A DNA stretch of 64,000 bases from Virgisporangium ochraceum (GTDB lineage: Bacteria; Actinomycetota; Actinomycetes; Mycobacteriales; Micromonosporaceae). Below are positions 59,302-64,000 of this stretch, piece by piece. The translations under genes and the position numbers were made by a program. Location: the NCBI RefSeq assembly GCF_016863655.1, contig NZ_BOPH01000073.1, forward strand, positions 62,001 through 126,000, written 5' to 3'. The notes below the pieces were generated by a model that saw only the letters and a program-made list of their open reading frames with translations, was not told the DNA's origin and ran no database searches. Each line of letters opens with the position of its first letter. Within the stretch, counting starts at the first letter, position 1.

Positions 59302-59748
59302 ATGAGCAGTCACTTCGGGCAGCATGCGCAGCATGCCGGCCAGGGGGAGGAGAAGAAGAGCCGGTGGGAAGACTGCGCTCCCGACTGCGGTGACTGCGGG
59401 GCCCCGAGCCTCGACTGCGACCTCCCGGGCTGCGACTGCGGCTTCATGATGATGAGCCCGCTCATGGTCGGCATCCTCGCCCTGGCACGCCTCTTCCGCG
59501 TCTCGCCGGGAAAGGCCCGCACCAGGCCCACCGCGCCCGGCCGGGCCGGCATGGTCGCCATCCGCGGGTATCAGAAGTGGTTGTCGCCACGGCTGCGGAC
59601 CCGGTGCCGGCACATCCCGAACTGCTCGGCGTACGGCATGGAGTCGGTGCGACGGTACGGCCTGCTGGCCGGGTCCCAGCTGACCGCCGACCGCATCCAC
59701 CGGTGCAAGGCACCGACCCCGCACGGCACCGTCGACCCGGTGCCGTAG
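59302..59748 (+). CDS. YidD-like membrane insertion efficiency factor with Cys-rich N-terminus
   Basis: This 148-residue protein starts at ATG 59302. The C-terminal part has the YidD pattern: GYQKWLSPRLRTRCRHIPNCSAYGMESVRRYGLLAGSQ-type spacing, then RC and DPVP. Residues 1-48 add six cysteines (25, 29, 32, 39, 44, 46) in CAPDCGDCG and CDLPGCDCG, not part of normal YidD. The partners rpmH, rnpA and yidC are not here, so this is a second, stand-alone copy. The Cys-rich head may bind metal. Confidence 0.82.
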   Translation: MSSHFGQHAQHAGQGEEKKSRWEDCAPDCGDCGAPSLDCDLPGCDCGFMMMSPLMVGILALARLFRVSPGKARTRPTAPGRAGMVAIRGYQKWLSPRLRTRCRHIPNCSAYGMESVRRYGLLAGSQLTADRIHRCKAPTPHGTVDPVP

Positions 59749-59753
59749 GGCCG

Positions 59754-59981
59754 CTACTCCGCCGTTCCCAGGAGCAGCCGGAACGCGGCGATCCCGGCGC
59801 ACGCGCAGATGAACCCGATCACCAGCATGCGCGGCACGACCTTCGTGCGGTAAGCGCGCCCGAGGCCGGCCGTGCCGGCTTTGGCGATCTTGAAGTCGCG
59901 GCGCGCACGGGCGAACTTCTCGAACGTGACACCGAACATGATGCCCACGACGATTCCGACGAGCAGCGCCTGCTTGTCCAT
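59754..59981 (-). CDS. small two-helix membrane protein
   Basis: This 75-residue protein has helices at about 5-20 (ALLVGIVVGIMFGVTF) and 51-71 (MLVIGFICACAGIAAFRLLL) with a basic loop (FARARRDFKIAKAG). It is convergent with the YidD-like gene, 5 bases apart. Function is unknown. Confidence 0.7.
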   Translation of the reverse strand: MDKQALLVGIVVGIMFGVTFEKFARARRDFKIAKAGTAGLGRAYRTKVVPRMLVIGFICACAGIAAFRLLLGTAE

Positions 59982-60177
59982 CCGGCGATCGTGGTGTCAC
60001 GCGGCGTCGTACGTCAATGCTTCTGAAGAACGGACAAATCGGCGCCCGAGGTGACCGCCGCCACCCTCGGGGTCGGTGGCACGATCACGGGATTCGCTAG
60101 ATCAACCGCTCCCATAGTTTGGTTTCAGCGCCGGAACACACCGGCGACAACGGAAAACAAACCGAGGAGACATAGAC

Positions 60178-60408
60178 ATGAGCGACGGTACCGCGGTCGA
60201 GGTCACGTACGAAGAGACCACGTGGGCTGTGGACGAGGACGGCAACGCGTTCGCGCAGACGACCGAGGTCGAGGCCACCGCCTACGACTTCGACGGCGAC
60301 GGCCGGTTCGACTACGTCGAGGCCGAGGCGCACAGCAAGGTCTACGCGCAGGACTCAGAGGGCAACTGGGTGTACGGCGAGGCCGACGTCGAGGTTGCCG
60401 CTTACTGA
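60178..60408 (+). CDS. small acidic protein with EF-hand-like motif
   Basis: ATG 60178 follows GAGGAG with an 8-base spacer. The 76-residue acidic protein has a central DFDGDGRFDYVEAE, matching a calcium-binding DxDxDG loop, between repeated beta segments (EEATAYDF-like, AEAHSKVYAQD, GEADVEVAAY). No signal peptide. Calcium binding is inferred. Its end overlaps the convergent adnB stop. Confidence 0.75.
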   Translation: MSDGTAVEVTYEETTWAVDEDGNAFAQTTEVEATAYDFDGDGRFDYVEAEAHSKVYAQDSEGNWVYGEADVEVAAY

Positions 60409-63400
60409 GAAGACGGTGGAAGCCCGGTGATCAGCTCGACGAGCCCCCCTTCGTCGAGCAGGTCGGCCGGGCGCACCGTCGTCTGGTCACGGATGTAGCA
60501 GAAGCCCGCCCGCACCTCGTCGACCGGCACTCCGGCCAGGTTCGCCCAGGCCAACCGGTACGCGGCCAGCTGCACCGCGACGGCGGAAGCCTCGGCGGCG
60601 GAGGTCGGCTGCGCGCCGGTCTTCCAGTCGATCACGTCGAAACCGGAGCCGCCGGTCGCAGAGAACACCGCGTCCATGCGTCCCCGGATGACGACCCCGG
60701 CCACGACGGCGGCGAACGGGACCTCCACCGCGACCGGCACCTTGTCGAACCACTCACTCGCCGTGAAGGCTTCCTGCAGAGCGGCCAGCTCCGCGTCGGG
60801 CGCGGCGCCGTCGTCGGCGGCGCCGGGGAGTTCGTCCAGGTCGAGGAGACGGGCCGCGCCGTAGCGCTCCTCGATCCACCGGTGGAACGCGGTTCCGCGG
60901 CGGGCCAACGGTTGTGGCTTCGCCGGCAGCGGCCGGCGCAGCACCCGGGCCAGCCGGGCCGGGTCACGGCGCAGCATCACCAGCTGCGACACCGACAGGT
61001 GTGCCGGCAGCACCACGTCGTAGGACGGAGCCGACCGGTCGCGCTCGGCCAGCAGCAGCGCCGCCTCGTAGGCCCAGCGCTGGTAGTCCGGATCCTCGTC
61101 GATGCCTTCCGCCCTCGGGCCGCGCACAAGCTCGGCCGCCGCCGTCAGTGCCGGCCGTCTGGGGCCCAGCGGGTCACCCGGCCAGCTCGCCCGCGCCACG
61201 TGCGCCAGCGTCGGGTTCTCGGCGTTGGGACCGGGGTCGGGCGTCCACACGTCGATCGCACCCGCACCGGCGAAGCACCGGTCGCGGATCTCCTCCAGGA
61301 AGACCGACGGGCCACGCTTGCCCTTGGCTCCCTCGCTCCACCAGTAGCCGGAGCACAGCAGCAGCCGCCTCGGCCGGGTCACCCCGACGTACGCCAACCG
61401 CCGCTCCTCCCGCACGTCGTGCTCGCGCCAGGCGGACGAGAAGCCGTCGAGCGCGCGCACCACCGCCTTCTGATCGGCCGCCGCCGACAGGTCGAGCGCG
61501 GGGAGACCGGCCCTGTCGCCCCGCAGCGGGAACGGAAGGACCCCGAGCCCCTGCAACCAGTGGTCGGACGCCATCGTGCGTCCCGGCCAGACGCCCTCCG
61601 ACAGACCGACCACCGCGACCAGGTCCCATTCCAGGCCCTTCGCCGCGTGGGCGGTGAGGATCTGGACGGCGCCCTCGACGACCTCCACATCGCCCGGCGC
61701 CAGGCCGCGCTCCTCGTTCTCGGCCGCGGCGAGGTACGCGAGGAACGCCGACAGCGTCGGGCCTTCGGACTCGGTGGAGAACCGGGCGGCGATGTCACCG
61801 AACGCGTCGAGGTGGGCGCGGGCCAGGCCGGCGTCGCCGCTGCGGGCCGCGACCTCGACATCGAGACCGATGGTGCGCTCGATGTCGGCGATCAGGTCGG
61901 GCAACGCCTGGTCGAGCCGGTACCGCATGGCGCGCAGCTCGTCGCGCAGCGCGGTGAACCGGTTCCAGCCCTCGATCGAGTAGCGCTCGGGTGCGCCGAG
62001 GTTGTCCAACGCCTCGACCAGAACGGCCTCGTCGAGCGCGTCGGCGAGGTCGGGTTCGGAGTCGACGGCGAGGCGGCGTTCGCGCGCCAGCGACCTCGCC
62101 CGCCGGTACAGGGCGACCAGGTCACGCGGACCGATCCGCCAGCGGGGGCCGGTGAGCAGCCGCAGCAGCGCCGACCCCTCGGCCGGGTCGGCGAGCACCC
62201 GCAGCGTGCTCACGACGTCGCGGACCTCGGGGGTGTCGAGCAGACCGCCGAGGCCGACCACCTCGACCGGCAGACCCGCGGCCCGCAGCGCGGCCTCGAT
62301 CGGCGGGATCTGCGCCCTCGTACGCACCAGAACCGCTGTGGTGGGCCGTTTCTCGACCGGGATCTCCCACGGCAACGCGCCCGGCGCGGCGGCCGCGTGC
62401 TGCCAGGCGCCGACGAGGCGGCCGGCGATCCAGTCGGCCTCGTCGAGGTAGGACGGGAAGAGTCCACAGTGGACCGTTGCGGCCGACGCCGGTTCGGCCA
62501 GCACGTCGGCCGGTGCCAGCTCGGCGACACGGGCACCGTGCTCGCGCAGCGGGCGTGACAACGCGTTCGCGACGTCGAGGATCTCGGGACGGTTGCGCCA
62601 ACTCGTCGTCAGCGACAGCTCCCGCGCCGGATCGCCGTCGGAGCGCGGGAACTCCTGCGGGAACCGGGTGAGCGTGCCGGCCGACGCGCCGCGCCAGCCG
62701 TAGATGGACTGGCACGGATCGCCGACCGCGGTCACCGGGTGGCCGCCGCCGAACAACGCCCTCAGCAGGGTCACCTGGGCGTGGCTGGTGTCCTGGTACT
62801 CGTCCAGCAGCACCACCGCGTAGCGGTCACGCTCGACCAGTCCCACCTCCGGGTGCTCGACGGCCACCGTCGCGGCGCGGGCGAGCTGGTCGCCGAAGTC
62901 CATCGCCTCCAGCGTCGCCTTGCGGTCGGCGTAGCGGCGCACGAGCGGCAGGAGCTGCAGGCGGGCCTTCTGCCGGTCGAGCATCTTCTTCACCGGTGCC
63001 GGGACGCGGCTGCCGGGGACCGCCTGCACCTCGCTGTAGAACCGGCCGGTCCACGATGCGACGTCGTCGGGGGTGCGCAGGTGCTCGGCGAGGTCGCCGG
63101 CGAGGTGCAGCACCGCGTCGACCACGGTGGACGGTGCGGCCGCCACGTCGGTCATGTCGCCGTCGTAGGTGCGCACGACCGAGTCGGCCAGCTGCCAGCA
63201 GGCGGCCTCGGTGAGCAGCCGGGTCGCCGGCTCGTACCCCGCGCGCACGCCGTGCTCGCGCACGACGCGCGCCGCGTAGGAGTGGTAGGTGGCCACGGTT
63301 GGTTCGCCGGCGAGGAGGTCGTCCCTGCCGAGCGCCTTCACCAGGAGCGACAGGCGCTGTCGGACCCGGTGCGCCAGCTCACCGGCCGCCTTGCGGGTGA

Positions 63401-63665
63401 ACGTCAGGCCGAGGATCTGTTCGGGACGCACGTAGGCGTTCGCGACCAGCCACACGACCCGGGCCGCCATCGTCTCGGTCTTGCCCGAGCCGGCGCCGGC
63501 CACCACGAGCAGCGGCTCCACCGGCGCCGAGATGATCTCGGCCTGCTGGATCGTCGGCACCGGCCGGTTGAGCAGCTTCGCCAGCTCGGTCGGCGTGAAC
63601 CGGGGACCGGCGGCCGCGATCGGATGCGGCCCGGTGTCGACCTCGAACAGCCCTTGTTGCGTCAT
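60402..63665 (-). CDS. adnB: AdnB helicase-nuclease subunit
   Basis: This 1087-residue protein starts at ATG 63665. Walker A is AGAGSGKT at 56-63, with LLDEYQDTSHAQ and VGDPCQSIYGWRGA as UvrD-type motifs and ILTAHAAKGLEWD as motif V. The C-terminal RecB-like nuclease has GTAFHRWIEERYG and VIDWKTG. AdnAB resects double-strand breaks in actinobacteria. It overlaps the adnA stop (ATGA). It is the homologue of Rv3201c. Confidence 0.93.
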   Translation of the reverse strand: MTQQGLFEVDTGPHPIAAAGPRFTPTELAKLLNRPVPTIQQAEIISAPVEPLLVVAGAGSGKTETMAARVVWLVANAYVRPEQILGLTFTRKAAGELAHRVRQRLSLLVKALGRDDLLAGEPTVATYHSYAARVVREHGVRAGYEPATRLLTEAACWQLADSVVRTYDGDMTDVAAAPSTVVDAVLHLAGDLAEHLRTPDDVASWTGRFYSEVQAVPGSRVPAPVKKMLDRQKARLQLLPLVRRYADRKATLEAMDFGDQLARAATVAVEHPEVGLVERDRYAVVLLDEYQDTSHAQVTLLRALFGGGHPVTAVGDPCQSIYGWRGASAGTLTRFPQEFPRSDGDPARELSLTTSWRNRPEILDVANALSRPLREHGARVAELAPADVLAEPASAATVHCGLFPSYLDEADWIAGRLVGAWQHAAAAPGALPWEIPVEKRPTTAVLVRTRAQIPPIEAALRAAGLPVEVVGLGGLLDTPEVRDVVSTLRVLADPAEGSALLRLLTGPRWRIGPRDLVALYRRARSLARERRLAVDSEPDLADALDEAVLVEALDNLGAPERYSIEGWNRFTALRDELRAMRYRLDQALPDLIADIERTIGLDVEVAARSGDAGLARAHLDAFGDIAARFSTESEGPTLSAFLAYLAAAENEERGLAPGDVEVVEGAVQILTAHAAKGLEWDLVAVVGLSEGVWPGRTMASDHWLQGLGVLPFPLRGDRAGLPALDLSAAADQKAVVRALDGFSSAWREHDVREERRLAYVGVTRPRRLLLCSGYWWSEGAKGKRGPSVFLEEIRDRCFAGAGAIDVWTPDPGPNAENPTLAHVARASWPGDPLGPRRPALTAAAELVRGPRAEGIDEDPDYQRWAYEAALLLAERDRSAPSYDVVLPAHLSVSQLVMLRRDPARLARVLRRPLPAKPQPLARRGTAFHRWIEERYGAARLLDLDELPGAADDGAAPDAELAALQEAFTASEWFDKVPVAVEVPFAAVVAGVVIRGRMDAVFSATGGSGFDVIDWKTGAQPTSAAEASAVAVQLAAYRLAWANLAGVPVDEVRAGFCYIRDQTTVRPADLLDEGGLVELITGLPPSSQ

Positions 63666-64000
63666 GAGTCCGTCACCTGCCGGCCGGACCCGGTGATGGG
63701 GCACGACGTCCGCACCGGGCAGACGCGGCAGCGGTTGTTCGCCACCGCCTCGAACGTCGACGCCGCCATCGCCTTCGCCGCGCCCTTGACGAGGTTGACC
63801 GCCCACTGTGGATCGTCCGTTGTGGACGGTGGCTCCTGGACCTGCTCGCGCGCGCCCAGCCCGTCGACGCCCAGCTGCACGAGCGCGGCACCGCCGGTCT
63901 CGGTCGACTCGTCGAACGCGCCGGCCTCCACGGCCGCCTGGTACGCCGCGAGCTGCGGGTGCTCCACGACGTCGGCGTTGATCGGGGCGGACTTGCCGGT
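63662..64000 (-). CDS. adnA: AdnA helicase-nuclease subunit, C-terminal part (partial)
   Basis: Only the last 112 codons are in the window; the gene continues past the right edge. The frame contains EHPQLAAYQAAVEAG of the nuclease domain and the late cysteines CRVCPVRTSC, ligands of the iron-sulfur site. It precedes adnB as in mycobacteria (Rv3202c). Confidence 0.88.
   Translation of the reverse strand, partial: TGKSAPINADVVEHPQLAAYQAAVEAGAFDESTETGGAALVQLGVDGLGAREQVQEPPSTTDDPQWAVNLVKGAAKAMAASTFEAVANNRCRVCPVRTSCPITGSGRQVTDS

Overview
The window is high-GC actinobacterial DNA (about 70 % GC by eye, many GTG starts, ATGA/GTGA overlaps). Four WhiB-type genes or gene parts of the WhiB regulon, a SigR/RsrA mycothiol-stress pair, mycoredoxin, AdnAB and PdtaS place it firmly in Actinomycetota. 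Gene order follows two conserved blocks that I recognise from Mycobacterium tuberculosis (the Rv3218-Rv3228 and Rv3193c-Rv3202c neighbourhoods). LAL/SARP regulators and palindromic intergenic repeats make a Micromonosporaceae-like soil actinomycete my best guess; that family assignment is inference.

Layout. 0-2 kb: membrane protein, lipid kinase, whiB1. 2.8-6.2 kb: a minus-strand assimilatory sulfur operon (sulfite reductase, small zinc ribbon, APS reductase, sirohydrochlorin chelatase; all junctions overlap by 4 nt) preceded by a short leader peptide. 6.3-19.5 kb: pdtaS, lipoprotein, GNAT, a TB7.3-like biotinyl carrier, a MoxR ATPase plus metallopeptidase/VWA pair, sigR-rsrA with a candidate autoregulatory promoter, a hydrolase, a second WhiB, SRAP, aroA-rsgA and hisN. 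19.5-24.4 kb: mostly poorly characterised membrane, secreted and hypothetical proteins.

24.65-28.46 kb is a lower-GC island bounded on the right by the initiator tRNA gene and on the left by a 34-bp copy of its anticodon-to-T-arm segment. It carries an overlapping TIR / caspase-like / SLOG operon and a DUF4062 gene and no integrase. I read it as an anti-phage defence island resembling the TIR-plus-caspase (type IV) Thoeris arrangement, but with the SLOG nucleotide-sensor fold as a separate third gene. This is the most interesting system in the window.

28.6-49.8 kb: UPF0182, Lon-like PDZ protease, zincin_2 protein, ThiF-like protein, ABC1 kinase, whiB7 with an elaborate attenuated leader, uvrD2, mycoredoxin, nudC and an M16 peptidase pair. 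The block also holds two 70-bp palindromes, a cluster of DnaA boxes and two tiny genes with their own terminators. 50-59 kb: a regulatory locus of two equal-length LAL (AAA-LuxR) regulators around a divergently transcribed SARP regulator, next to a small gene for an exported 60-residue peptide. 59.3-64 kb: YidD-like protein, small proteins, adnB and the end of adnA, which runs off the right edge.
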